Positions 35,872 through 45,548 of a stretch of DNA of 64,000 nt are shown here, one piece after another. The position numbers and the translations under genes were made by a program. The stretch spans positions 1 through 64,000 of the forward strand of contig CAYFOK010000015.1 of the NCBI GenBank assembly GCA_964344685.1, written 5' to 3'. The notes beneath the pieces are model-generated. The model was not told the origin of the DNA and made no database searches. It saw only the letters and a list, made by a program, of their open reading frames with translations. Numbering within the stretch: position 1 is the first letter of the stretch; each line of letters opens with the position of its first letter. The stretch is from Scalindua sp964344685. GTDB taxonomy: Bacteria; Planctomycetota; Brocadiia; Brocadiales; Scalinduaceae.

Positions 35872-38800
35872 ATGGGATCAATGAAAAATATTGATGAAAA
35901 GCAGGCAATTTGTGGTATTTGCCCGGCAGGCTGTTGGGTTACCGTTACCTATAATGAGAAAGGGATGATTAACGAAGTACATCCTGATCAAAGTTCTCAT
36001 CTGGGAATGATCTGCAAACTTGGCGAACATTCTGCTGAAATTGTATATTCCAAAGACAGACTTCGCTATCCGATGAGGAGAAAGGGTCCAAAGGGAACAT
36101 ACGAGTTTGAGAGAATTTCCTGGGACAATGCCTACGATATTATCGTTGAAAACCTCAATACTATTAAGGAGGAATCCGGACCTGAGGCCACAGCTATATA
36201 TACCGGAAGAGGAAGCTTTGAACTTGCCATGTGTGATATCTTCCAGCCAAAAGGTGTAGCGGTATCTTCAGCATCAAGTGTTCTATTTCCATTCGGTTCA
36301 CCGAATACCCTTGGCGTGGGAGCGCTCTGTTATGTCTCATTTGCCATGATCGCTCCACACATTACAATGGGGGGGATGCTGATTAATATGTTTTCGGATC
36401 TTGAGAATGCCCAGATGATAGTAGTCTGGGGGACAAATCCTGCTACCGATTGTCCTCCGCTTGATCTCAACAGGATTGTCAGTGCACAAAAACAGGGAGC
36501 CAAGGTTGTTGTAATCGATCCGCGAAGAACCATGACAGCAAAGCTTACCGATGCGGAGTGGATTCCAATACGTCCTGGTACAGATGGTGCCCTGGCTCTT
36601 GGTATGTGCAATGTTCTTATAGAAGAAGAACTTTATGATGAGGATTTTGTAAAGAACTGGTCAGTCGGGTTCGACGAACTTGCCAGATATGTTCAACACT
36701 TCAGGCCGGATGCAGTAGAAAACATTACGAATATTCCTGCCGAGACAATCAGATCTCTTGCGAGGAGAATTGCAGAGGCAAACGGTGCATCTCCGGTTAT
36801 GTACAGCGGGCTTGAATACAGTGATAGCGGTGTGCAGGCAATACGGGCAACGATGGTTCTCTGGGCACTTGCGGGACAGCTTGATGTACCGGGTGGACGC
36901 TGCTTTACCATGCGCCAGAACAATTTCCCTATAAATCGTGAGGGGCATATTCCTAATCCTGACGTACGAAAAGCACTGGGCAGGGAGCGCTTTCCTGTCT
37001 ACAGTTCGTATCGTGGTGAGTCTCACGCAATCGCGTTACCGGAATCTATTTTAGAAGGAAAACCATATCCGATCCGTTCACTCATAATTCTTGGAGGGTC
37101 AATCGTTACTTCCTGGCCTCAACCTGATATCTGGCGTAAAACGCTGAACAATCTTGACTTTCTTGTGTGTATCGATCGTCAGTTGACAGCAGATGCTGCG
37201 TATGCAGATTTAGTCCTTCCAGCAACTACCATGTATGAAATTGAATCATACATGACTTATGGTCCAATTTTTAGAATCAGGGAAAAAATTATTGAGCCTG
37301 TAGGTGAGGCCCGCAATGATTTCTTTATTTTGACTGAACTTGCTGAGCGTCTTGGATATGGTCATCTTTACCCTGCAAATGAAGAAGAACTCCTTAGACA
37401 CGTATTAAAAGGTTCCGGCTTTTCTCTTGAAGATGTTCGAAACTCGAATGGTACAGTACAAGTGCCAACAGTCTTGACGCAGTATAAGAAATGGGAGAAA
37501 GGACTGCTGCGTGCTGATGGTAAACCCGGGTTCGATACTCCAACAGGAAAGTTTGAAATAGAGTCTACCATACTTGAAGAGCATGGGTATGATCCTTTAC
37601 CTGTCTATACAGAGCCTGGTGAAGGACCACACTCACAGCCTGATCTTGCAGAGAAATTTCCATTGATATTTAGTTCAGGATCACGCGTAACCACGGATTT
37701 CCGTTCACAGCATCATGGTATCTCAGGCCTTCTGAAAGAGAGACCTGAGCCGACGGTAACAATAAACACCCTGGATGCAGAAGCTCGCAGTATAAAAAGC
37801 GGAGACCTTGTGAATATCATGACAAAGCGTGGTAAAGTTACTATGTGTGCACTGGTAACAGATGATATTGTTCAGGGTGCCATTGATGCCAATATGGGTG
37901 GTGGCGGGCCAGTTGGGCCGGAGAAGTGGAAGAATTGCAATGTAAATGAATTGACCGATCTCCAGCGTTATGATCCAATCTCAGGCTTTCCTGTGTATAA
38001 AACTCTTTTGTGTGAAATAGTTAAAGTAACAGAAAGAGAGAAAACGCTTAATGTAAATTCAGGTGAATACAGTGATACTGCCGGGATGATAGAATCAGGT
38101 TCAGAGGCTCAGCATATTGAGAAGCGAATTTATCTTGATCACAATGCTACTACTCCCCTTGATCCGGAAGTGAGGAAAATCATGCTCCGATTTGCTGAAA
38201 ATGGTCATGGAAATCCGTCCAGTATTTATACCGAGGGAAAGGATGCAAGGTTTGCAGTTGAGGCTGCACGGCGAAGTGTAGCCCAGTTGCTTAATTGTAC
38301 TGCAAGACGTATAACCTTTACCGGTAGTGGCTCAGAGGCCAATAATCTTGCTATTAAAGGTGTTGCTTTTGCAAACTGGAATACAAGAAATCATATTATA
38401 ACAACTTCCATAGAACATCCTTCTGTTATCGATACATGCCAGTGGCTTGAGAGGCATGGATTTACGGTGACATACCTGGAGATTGATAAAACGAAGAGGA
38501 TTAATCCGGAAGACTTGCAATCTGCAATTACAGAAAAAACCTGCCTGGTAAGTGTGATGATGGCCAACAACGAGACCGGTTCAATTAATCCGATAGCAGA
38601 TCTGGTCAGGATTGCGAAAGGACGCAACGTTCTCTTTCATACTGATTGTGTGCAGGCGGTTGGCAAGATTCCGATAGACGTAGACACTCTCGGTGCGGAT
38701 TTACTTACCATGTCAGGGCATAAATTATACGGTCCGAAAGGTATTGGGGCTCTGTATGTACGCAAAGGAGTTGTGCTGGAACCCCTGGTAAGCGGAGGGA

Positions 38801-39279
38801 AGCAGGAGAACGGAATGCGTGCTGGAACAGAAAATGTATTGGGGATTGTCGGATTGGGTAAGGCGGCAGAGCTGGCAATACAGCGGATCCACGAAATGGA
38901 CAGGATCAAAAGGATGCGGGACAAGCTGGAAAAAGGCATTCATGAGTTAATGGCAGATGCAAGACTGAACGGAAATCCGGAGGCACTGTTGCCAAACACA
39001 TTAAATATGACATTACCCGGGATACGAGGAGAGTCAGTTGTTCTCGCTCTTGACCAGAAAGGTGTTTCTCTCTCTTCAGGATCTGCATGCAGGGCCGGTT
39101 CACCCAAACCTTCACATGCTTTGCTGGCAATGGGGCTTTCCGAAGAAGAGGCGCATTGTGCTCTCCGTTTCTCACTGGGACTCGGTAATACAATGGAAGA
39201 GATTGATCGTACTATTGATCTTCTTGGAGAAGTCATCAGGGACAAGAAAACCATGGTGCGTTTCATACCCTGCCGTTAA
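35872..39279 (+). CDS. metallopterin-dependent ergothioneine synthase-like fusion (molybdopterin oxidoreductase + cysteine desulfurase)
   Basis: A 1135-residue two-module protein. Residues 1-~725 are a DMSO-reductase-family molybdopterin/tungstopterin enzyme with a 4Fe-4S site (C14, C17, C21, C48). Cys153, in GVGALCYVS, aligns by position with the metal ligand of acetylene hydratase and the Sec/Cys of formate dehydrogenase. Residues 751-1135 are a NifS/IscS-type desulfurase (YLDHNATTPLD; PLP lysine K951 in SGHKLYGPKG; catalytic Cys1073 in SSGSACRAG). This is the architecture described for the Caldithrix abyssi enzyme, which moves sulfur from cysteine onto trimethylhistidine without oxygen. 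Placement right after egtD supports that job. There is no signal peptide, so the protein should be cytoplasmic. ATG 35881 is an alternative start. Confidence 0.88.
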   Translation: MGSMKNIDEKQAICGICPAGCWVTVTYNEKGMINEVHPDQSSHLGMICKLGEHSAEIVYSKDRLRYPMRRKGPKGTYEFERISWDNAYDIIVENLNTIKEESGPEATAIYTGRGSFELAMCDIFQPKGVAVSSASSVLFPFGSPNTLGVGALCYVSFAMIAPHITMGGMLINMFSDLENAQMIVVWGTNPATDCPPLDLNRIVSAQKQGAKVVVIDPRRTMTAKLTDAEWIPIRPGTDGALALGMCNVLIEEELYDEDFVKNWSVGFDELARYVQHFRPDAVENITNIPAETIRSLARRIAEANGASPVMYSGLEYSDSGVQAIRATMVLWALAGQLDVPGGRCFTMRQNNFPINREGHIPNPDVRKALGRERFPVYSSYRGESHAIALPESILEGKPYPIRSLIILGGSIVTSWPQPDIWRKTLNNLDFLVCIDRQLTADAAYADLVLPATTMYEIESYMTYGPIFRIREKIIEPVGEARNDFFILTELAERLGYGHLYPANEEELLRHVLKGSGFSLEDVRNSNGTVQVPTVLTQYKKWEKGLLRADGKPGFDTPTGKFEIESTILEEHGYDPLPVYTEPGEGPHSQPDLAEKFPLIFSSGSRVTTDFRSQHHGISGLLKERPEPTVTINTLDAEARSIKSGDLVNIMTKRGKVTMCALVTDDIVQGAIDANMGGGGPVGPEKWKNCNVNELTDLQRYDPISGFPVYKTLLCEIVKVTEREKTLNVNSGEYSDTAGMIESGSEAQHIEKRIYLDHNATTPLDPEVRKIMLRFAENGHGNPSSIYTEGKDARFAVEAARRSVAQLLNCTARRITFTGSGSEANNLAIKGVAFANWNTRNHIITTSIEHPSVIDTCQWLERHGFTVTYLEIDKTKRINPEDLQSAITEKTCLVSVMMANNETGSINPIADLVRIAKGRNVLFHTDCVQAVGKIPIDVDTLGADLLTMSGHKLYGPKGIGALYVRKGVVLEPLVSGGKQENGMRAGTENVLGIVGLGKAAELAIQRIHEMDRIKRMRDKLEKGIHELMADARLNGNPEALLPNTLNMTLPGIRGESVVLALDQKGVSLSSGSACRAGSPKPSHALLAMGLSEEEAHCALRFSLGLGNTMEEIDRTIDLLGEVIRDKKTMVRFIPCR

Positions 39280-39294
39280 TGGAGACTAATATAA

Positions 39295-42200
39295 ATGAAC
39301 AAGTCATTTATTCCTCGACGGGACTGTCTACATAGGAATTTACATGGTAAAAAACTACAGATAGCCAAATGGCCTGTATCTGTTCTATGGATTACAATCA
39401 GCATTTCTTTTTCTTCCATGTCTGCGTTTTCAGATGTTGCAAAGACAAAAGAGGCAAAATCACAAACACCAGTCCTCCATAATTTAGGCAACAGCAAATT
39501 ACTTGAACAAGCCCAGACAATTATTAACAAAGCATCAGGCAGGTTTCTGGCACAGTTACGCAGGGTAACCAAAGGGAGGATATTGCTTGATCATGGAATG
39601 CAGGAAACCAAATCTTTAAATGTACCTGAAGAAAAGCCTGCAATACCATTAGATGGCATTCTGCCGGTTGAAATCGCCAGGATTATGCTGGGTCATGCAA
39701 AAAGCAGGCTTGATGCACATAAGAATCGGCTTGAGTTGATTCAAAGGGAAAAGACACTTTTGAGTCAGCAGATTGCTCACATAGAATCAGCAAAGTCAGC
39801 TGCCAATTCTTTTGTCGATGCTCGTAACAGCTTGAAACCATTTCTGTTTGAAATCAATTTACGAATCAGTGACGGAACCTTGGCATCTGACAAAGTCCCC
39901 GACTTGCTTAAACCACAAAGTTTAGAAATACAAAAACAGAAGTTGCATGTACAGCAGGACGAGCTGAAGGAGGAGGAAAGATATGCTCAACAGGGACTAG
40001 ACAAAATCGCGTCACGTATCAAAGATGCCAGAAAAGCAATATTCGAGGCGGAAGCACAACACTCTTCTGTCAGGGAAAAATATTTCCAGGAACTTAATAG
40101 GCAGGAGATAGAACAGGAATATTTGGGACAATCAATTAAGAGGCTACTAGAAAAAATTTCAGCGTTACAGAAGGAACGGGTATGGCTTACTGATAATTTT
40201 AATCAATCATTAAGTAGATTCAGAAGCAGTCAGGAGAATGTTATCCAGATTCAGAAGGCACTTGAAGCACATTCGAAACCGAAAGAAGTAAAACATCATG
40301 AAGCGCATGTTGAAAAAGACCACCACACAGTTAAAGAAAATCATCATGCAGGTGAGAAAGATCATCATGCCGCTGAAGGAGATCACCATGCAGCAATAAA
40401 AGATCATCATACAGCCATAGTCGTTAAAGGGAAGGTCTCTCAACATGACACAAAAATAGAAATGCTCAGAAGGCTCAGGTTGGGACTGCAAACGTTAATA
40501 AAGAGCGGAGAGTCTCTTAAAGGAGATGCTGTAATTCTCAGTGAACATCTTTTCAAAATGCAGGTTATTGCAGAAATGCTTGAGAATTTTGTTGATGAAG
40601 GAGGAAGTGTACCAGATTTAATTTCGGAAGATAGTAGCTCCGAAGCTATCATTACTGCCGGTAATAACGCTTCAGAGTATATATCAGAGGCTTTGCTTGC
40701 GACTCAGAAAGCCAGGGAACAACTTCTTCTGGTTGACGCACAGATAACAGAATACGAGACAATTCTTAAAAAAGAAGCAGAGAGTCTGGCAAGTCTGAAA
40801 GAAATTCAGGAGTCTGTCCTGCAGGCGCAGCAATGGGAGTCAAAGCTTAAAGAAATGTCAGTTCAACAGCTTGTTTATAGTTTTAAGAAGAGCTCAGAAA
40901 AACTAAAGGAAAATAGTATTACTTTGCAAAAATTTAGTGAAGAATTTAAAAAAGTTCAAGTATCTGTTGAAGAGGCAAAGCAAAAACTGGGATATTTAAA
41001 AGACCCATTGTTGCGCCTGGTTCAGCATGAATTCCTTGAGGAAAAACAAAGTATTTTAAAAGAACTTTATAAGCTTGCGGGATTAGATTTGCCGTCCGAA
41101 TTAACCGGGGCTCCGACAGGATCTGAATCTTTTTCTGTTGTAGATACAGTGCAAAGAAAGACTGTTATCAGATCTTCAGATAAAGATATTCTCACTTCTC
41201 AAACTGTGCAATATCAGAATCTGCTATCAACCAGAATCAGAATTATCGAAGAGCAACAAAAGCAATGTACCATATTACTGAATGCCATGAAATCGCTGAA
41301 TCAACATGTTGAGCAATACTTAGACATGCTGTCTGAAACCCTTAAACTGGCAATGAAGCATCATGCCAATGCCAAGGAAATAAAGAAGCGTATGGGACGC
41401 GGACAACTTAGTAGTAATGAAATTCCAGACGGCATTACTGGTGCCTTATCACACGATTTGATTATTCATCCCGAAACAGAGATAACTGAATTGCGTAATT
41501 ATCAGACAAATGTTAAGCAGCAGATAGAAGTATTTGGCCAGCCGGATTTAGCACTCAGAGAAACTCTGCCGTTGTTAAAGCGAATGCGGAGTCTGGTCAG
41601 CAAACGACTTGACATTTTCCGAGAATTGCAGAAACAGGAACATGATTTTCAGAAAAAGCGGGAAGACCTCTCCGAGACCGAGCTGAAAAGTCTTGAACAA
41701 ACGGCTTCACAACATATGGAGTCTGAGGATGAAATGTTAGAGTATCTCCTTAGTTTTGTTCCTTCAGAGCAGACGAAAGAATTGAGCGAACTTTTGCGGG
41801 CCTATTATGTAGAGTTGACAGAACTGGATATGAAGAAGGAGAACCTGAAAGAGCAAAAAGAAAATACCGAACATTTGATACAGCTTGCAGAGGAGGAAAA
41901 ACTAGTTATTCAAAAATTGCTGCTTATTCTTAATAAGCAGGTAGAGCAATTGATACATGAAGAAGAGGAGGAATGGGTAAGGGTCGGAGAACAATTCATG
42001 CCTCATAAAGCTGAAGCAAGTCACCATACATCTGAACCAGAAGCAGGGCACCATGCTTCATCACAGGAATCGAACCTGAAAAAGAACAAGTCAGATGTGG
42101 TTAAAGAACTGGCTCCTCTTCTTTTCTTTCGGCACATGAAAATCATGTCTGCAAATAAGTGGATCAGTTTTTTTGGGGAAAAACTGTCATCATCAGGAAT

Positions 42201-43230
42201 TGAAAGTGAAATCGATATAAGTCAGGATGAACTGGGAGCTTTGAATGCTAAATTTTCCAGTATTCAAAGGCGTATTAAATACATCAGGGGGCATTCTCCG
42301 GATGAACTGGCTAAACTGGATCCTGATAAAACACCAAAAACTGAAATTGACAGGCTTAGATTTCTGAAAGGTGAGATTGGTGTATTAAGGCCGGAACGTT
42401 ACAAAATACGTAGACAGGAAATTGTACTGGTATTTATAAAACTGGTAAGCATTGTTCTGGTTGCGATATTTCTGGTATGGATAGTCAAACGAGTGATTAA
42501 CCGGTTTCAGGTATCAGATGCAGAAAAAAGTCCACAAACCAAATTTGTACTTTCCTTCCTTAAAACCTTTTTCAAAGTTAGTATATGGATTATCGCGATA
42601 GTGATGTTAATGAGCAATCTCGGTTTTAAGGTAGGAGCTTTTCTTGCGGGACTGGGAATAGGCGGTTTAGCAATTGCACTGGCGGCAAAGGAGACCCTTG
42701 CCAATATACTGGGTGGAATTATGATATTCATTGAGCGCCCTTTTACCATTGGCGATACTATACAAATAGGATCAATGCAGGCGGGTAAGGTTGTAGATAT
42801 GACATGGCGTACAACAAGACTTATTAATCCATTCGATTATCATATAAGCGTCCCAAACAGCCAGGTAGCAGAATCATCTATCCTGAATTATACAAAACTA
42901 ATTCCAGGTGGGGATTATATTAGTGTTTATGTTTCACCCGAGCACGATCCTCAGAAGGTGGTAGCGCTGATAAACCAGGCTCTTGCAGATTGCAAACTAA
43001 TTAAGCAGGATATGGCAAATGGCACCATGCTGGCAGGTATGCAGGTTTTTGAGAATACAAGCATGATGCAATACTGGCCCTGGTGGTATGCAGACGATTA
43101 TCACAAACGATACATGATACGAGATGAAGTATGGAACCGTATCTGGCAACACCTTCATGGTGCAGGCATAGAGCTGAAAATCAGGCCTTTTGAGTTGACG
43201 CAGAAGGATGATACAACAAGCCGGAAATAG
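39295..43230 (+). CDS. large MscS-family mechanosensitive channel with coiled-coil and His-rich segments
   Basis: A 1311-residue protein. A signal sequence or TM (~22-45) is followed by about 950 residues of periplasmic coiled coil. The C-terminal MscS module begins near 1043: TM helices (IVLVAIFLVWIVKRV; VSIWIIAIVMLMSNL; pore helix AGLGIGGLAIALAAK ~1119), then the beta domain (ERPFTIGDTIQIG) and C-terminal domain. It resembles the MscK/YbdG-like giant MscS group. Within the coiled coil a His-rich tract (~333-374) repeats units like KDHHTVKENHHAGEKDHHAA, and a shorter HH tract lies at ~905-920; these could bind metals. It starts 15 bp after the synthase gene, so it may share the operon; a link to osmotic stress is inference. 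Confidence 0.88.
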   Translation: MNKSFIPRRDCLHRNLHGKKLQIAKWPVSVLWITISISFSSMSAFSDVAKTKEAKSQTPVLHNLGNSKLLEQAQTIINKASGRFLAQLRRVTKGRILLDHGMQETKSLNVPEEKPAIPLDGILPVEIARIMLGHAKSRLDAHKNRLELIQREKTLLSQQIAHIESAKSAANSFVDARNSLKPFLFEINLRISDGTLASDKVPDLLKPQSLEIQKQKLHVQQDELKEEERYAQQGLDKIASRIKDARKAIFEAEAQHSSVREKYFQELNRQEIEQEYLGQSIKRLLEKISALQKERVWLTDNFNQSLSRFRSSQENVIQIQKALEAHSKPKEVKHHEAHVEKDHHTVKENHHAGEKDHHAAEGDHHAAIKDHHTAIVVKGKVSQHDTKIEMLRRLRLGLQTLIKSGESLKGDAVILSEHLFKMQVIAEMLENFVDEGGSVPDLISEDSSSEAIITAGNNASEYISEALLATQKAREQLLLVDAQITEYETILKKEAESLASLKEIQESVLQAQQWESKLKEMSVQQLVYSFKKSSEKLKENSITLQKFSEEFKKVQVSVEEAKQKLGYLKDPLLRLVQHEFLEEKQSILKELYKLAGLDLPSELTGAPTGSESFSVVDTVQRKTVIRSSDKDILTSQTVQYQNLLSTRIRIIEEQQKQCTILLNAMKSLNQHVEQYLDMLSETLKLAMKHHANAKEIKKRMGRGQLSSNEIPDGITGALSHDLIIHPETEITELRNYQTNVKQQIEVFGQPDLALRETLPLLKRMRSLVSKRLDIFRELQKQEHDFQKKREDLSETELKSLEQTASQHMESEDEMLEYLLSFVPSEQTKELSELLRAYYVELTELDMKKENLKEQKENTEHLIQLAEEEKLVIQKLLLILNKQVEQLIHEEEEEWVRVGEQFMPHKAEASHHTSEPEAGHHASSQESNLKKNKSDVVKELAPLLFFRHMKIMSANKWISFFGEKLSSSGIESEIDISQDELGALNAKFSSIQRRIKYIRGHSPDELAKLDPDKTPKTEIDRLRFLKGEIGVLRPERYKIRRQEIVLVFIKLVSIVLVAIFLVWIVKRVINRFQVSDAEKSPQTKFVLSFLKTFFKVSIWIIAIVMLMSNLGFKVGAFLAGLGIGGLAIALAAKETLANILGGIMIFIERPFTIGDTIQIGSMQAGKVVDMTWRTTRLINPFDYHISVPNSQVAESSILNYTKLIPGGDYISVYVSPEHDPQKVVALINQALADCKLIKQDMANGTMLAGMQVFENTSMMQYWPWWYADDYHKRYMIRDEVWNRIWQHLHGAGIELKIRPFELTQKDDTTSRK

Positions 43231-43554
43231 CAGCGACATTATTGTTTATCCGTAGTTGGCTTGCCTTGTCATAACCTCCTGATACTGTTACATAAAGATG
43301 CGCATAGAATTTTGCTAATAATACTAATATACGAGAGAAAAAGCTTGCATTTCTATGTTTGTATAATACTATGTGTTGTATACAGGAAGTTCAATTTATT
43401 AATACTTACCTGAAAAACAAGCTTTCTTTAAACTAAATAATCAGGGATTGCAATAGGCAGATGCTAATGGCAATTTTCTCTGAATAATAGTTTCATATCT
43501 TAGCCGCCTCACAGTTTGCGGTATATCCTTTTCATTCTGGCTGAGGACTTCTTA
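43231..43554. other. intergenic region upstream of the DUF342 gene
   Basis: 324 bp without a credible ORF. TATAAT occurs near 43361 with TTGCAT only 11 bp upstream, too close for a normal promoter. Nothing else was recognised. Confidence 0.3.
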
Positions 43555-44958
43555 ATGGAAGAAACTCACAAGGAATACGATTTACGCGTATCGGAAGATG
43601 GTACAGAAGTATTGTTGGATTGTGACTTATCTGCTGTTGATATTAATACATTGGCAGATAATATAAGTAAGGAACTTGAATGTCTTGGTATTAAAGACCC
43701 ACCTGAGCAGAAACAATTAAAAGGCCAGCTTCAGCAAATCGCGTCTGAAATTTCCCCATTAGTAGATTTTGTTCTCATCAAAGGCGAGCCGCCTGTTCCT
43801 CCTCTGCATGGACGTGTTGAGTGGGATGGTGACTTTTTCAACACCGGTTTTGTAGCGGATAAAGAAACAGGCAAGGTTGACTACCGCGAAAAAGCGTCAC
43901 ATGAATCCGTTAAAAAGGGTGTTTTGCTGGGGCATCAAATTCCTGTTAAGGAGGGAAAAGATGGACTTGATGTTTTTGGTAATGCAATTCCTGCAGAAAA
44001 ACCGGAACAGTACTATCCCAAGGTCGGGGAAAATGTACGTTTTGATATAAATAAAAATGCATACTATGCTGAAAAAAATGGTCGTGTTCGCCTGGTTAAT
44101 GACACTCTTTTTGTGGACGAAGTATATACAATTGAGGAAGATGTTGACATTACAACGGGGAATATACAACATACGGGTGCAGTTGTAGTCAAGAGAGATG
44201 TGCTTGGTGGTGCAAAGATTGAGGCAGAAGGCAATATCGAGGTTAGAGGTATAATAGAAAATGCAGAGATACAGGCAGGTGGCGACCTTGTAGTTCATGG
44301 CGGTATAAGACAGTCAGAGGGCCACAAAGTTGTGGCCAAGGGTTGCATTAATGCAAAGTATATTGACGGAGGAAATATTCAGGCCAACAAAGACATAGTA
44401 ATAGAGAAAGAGATTATCAATTCAACCCTGCATACGCTCGGTGCTGTAGTGATACCGAAAGGACGCATAGTAGGTGGAGAAATAGTGGCTCTTAGAGGGA
44501 TATATGTTGGCCGGGCCGGCAGTAAGTCTTATACACCCACAGTGCTTGTGGCTGGTGAAGACTTTAGTGTTAGAGGTAAATTGAATTTAAAAAAGGTTAA
44601 GATCAAGAGATTGGCGCAGGAGCTGGAACAGCTTAAGAATTTTTTAGATAAAGTTATGGCAGATTTCGAATCACATTCTGCGCATGAACAGGAAGAGTAT
44701 ACAGAAAAGCAAACAAAGATTCCAGAATTAGAACAAGAGCTGCGAGATTTAATTAAAGAGGCGAAGGATATATCATCAGAAGCCGTGGAGAGGGCTGGAA
44801 AGGTTGTAGTTATAGAAGATATTCTCTATCCGAAGACAACCATTTGCCTTGGCGAAGAGAAGGTGACAATAAAAGAAGAGTGTGCCGGGAAGGTTGAGGC
44901 TAAGCTCGTTGATGGTAAGATTAAACTTGTGGAGAAGGTTATTTCTGATATTGATTGA
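43555..44958 (+). CDS. FapA/DUF342 family protein
   Basis: A 467-residue protein. A short N-terminal domain is followed by the DUF342/FapA beta-solenoid core (~75-350; repeated Gly/Val/Ile strands such as GNIEVRGIIENAEIQAGGDL), then a coiled coil (~355-420), then a C-terminal beta extension. The solenoid is related to polymer-forming cytoskeletal proteins and MinC-like folds. FapA-type proteins have been tied to surface, motility or cell-shape functions, but the role here is unknown. ATG 43555 after GAGGA is preferred over the in-frame TTG at 43516. Confidence 0.82.
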   Translation: MEETHKEYDLRVSEDGTEVLLDCDLSAVDINTLADNISKELECLGIKDPPEQKQLKGQLQQIASEISPLVDFVLIKGEPPVPPLHGRVEWDGDFFNTGFVADKETGKVDYREKASHESVKKGVLLGHQIPVKEGKDGLDVFGNAIPAEKPEQYYPKVGENVRFDINKNAYYAEKNGRVRLVNDTLFVDEVYTIEEDVDITTGNIQHTGAVVVKRDVLGGAKIEAEGNIEVRGIIENAEIQAGGDLVVHGGIRQSEGHKVVAKGCINAKYIDGGNIQANKDIVIEKEIINSTLHTLGAVVIPKGRIVGGEIVALRGIYVGRAGSKSYTPTVLVAGEDFSVRGKLNLKKVKIKRLAQELEQLKNFLDKVMADFESHSAHEQEEYTEKQTKIPELEQELRDLIKEAKDISSEAVERAGKVVVIEDILYPKTTICLGEEKVTIKEECAGKVEAKLVDGKIKLVEKVISDID

Positions 44959-45548
44959 CTTGAATATCATATATTTTTTACACGGTTAAGAATGATTTTA
45001 CTATCGGTACTTTGACCCTGAAGCGTTGCGCTGACGGTAAGTGCTCCCTGATGAATTTATTCCTTTTTGGCTTCACAAATGCATCACTGTCTATAGGTTT
45101 ATGGGCATCCTTCGGTCTGAACGATACCTACTTACGGTCACCTATCGTTATAACACCAACTCATTTTCTCCACCATTTTTGGTATTTTATATTGTTTTAG
45201 AAAAACTAAACCTCAAATGGAAATCGCAAATTTTTCTTAATTTCTCCTTTTTGCATCAGGGTGTTGTGGTATAATCCTTTGCTGCGCATTTGCTTATGAG
45301 ATCTGTATTGTGTCATAAAGTTCTCTATTTGCAAGGCTTCTACACCTTTGCTTCGGCCACAAGTTGTTGCAGTTATAGTGCTTAGGAATTGACGTATGGA
45401 AATTGACTAATATTTTAAAAGAATATACCGATATGATATAAGCATAGATAGGCGGGTTTGTATACTCGATATGATTCTAATCTAACCTGCTTTGTTAAAA
45501 ACAGTTTCTAATAACTGTAGATAAGTTATCTAATACCGGATTTTTTTT
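44959..45548. other. intergenic region, possibly containing a decayed transposase fragment
   Basis: 590 bp without an intact gene. One short frame around 45041-45180 reads VLPDEFIPFW and resembles the start of some transposase-associated zinc-ribbon proteins, but neighbouring frames are broken and the match is weak. AT-rich upstream sequence of the HD-GYP gene follows; there is TTGACT at 45404 without a well-spaced -10. Confidence 0.3.

Noticed and set aside
45012..45274. Possible transposase relic
   Set aside because: Only a short VLPDEFIPFW-like stretch in one frame; too little to call a pseudogene.
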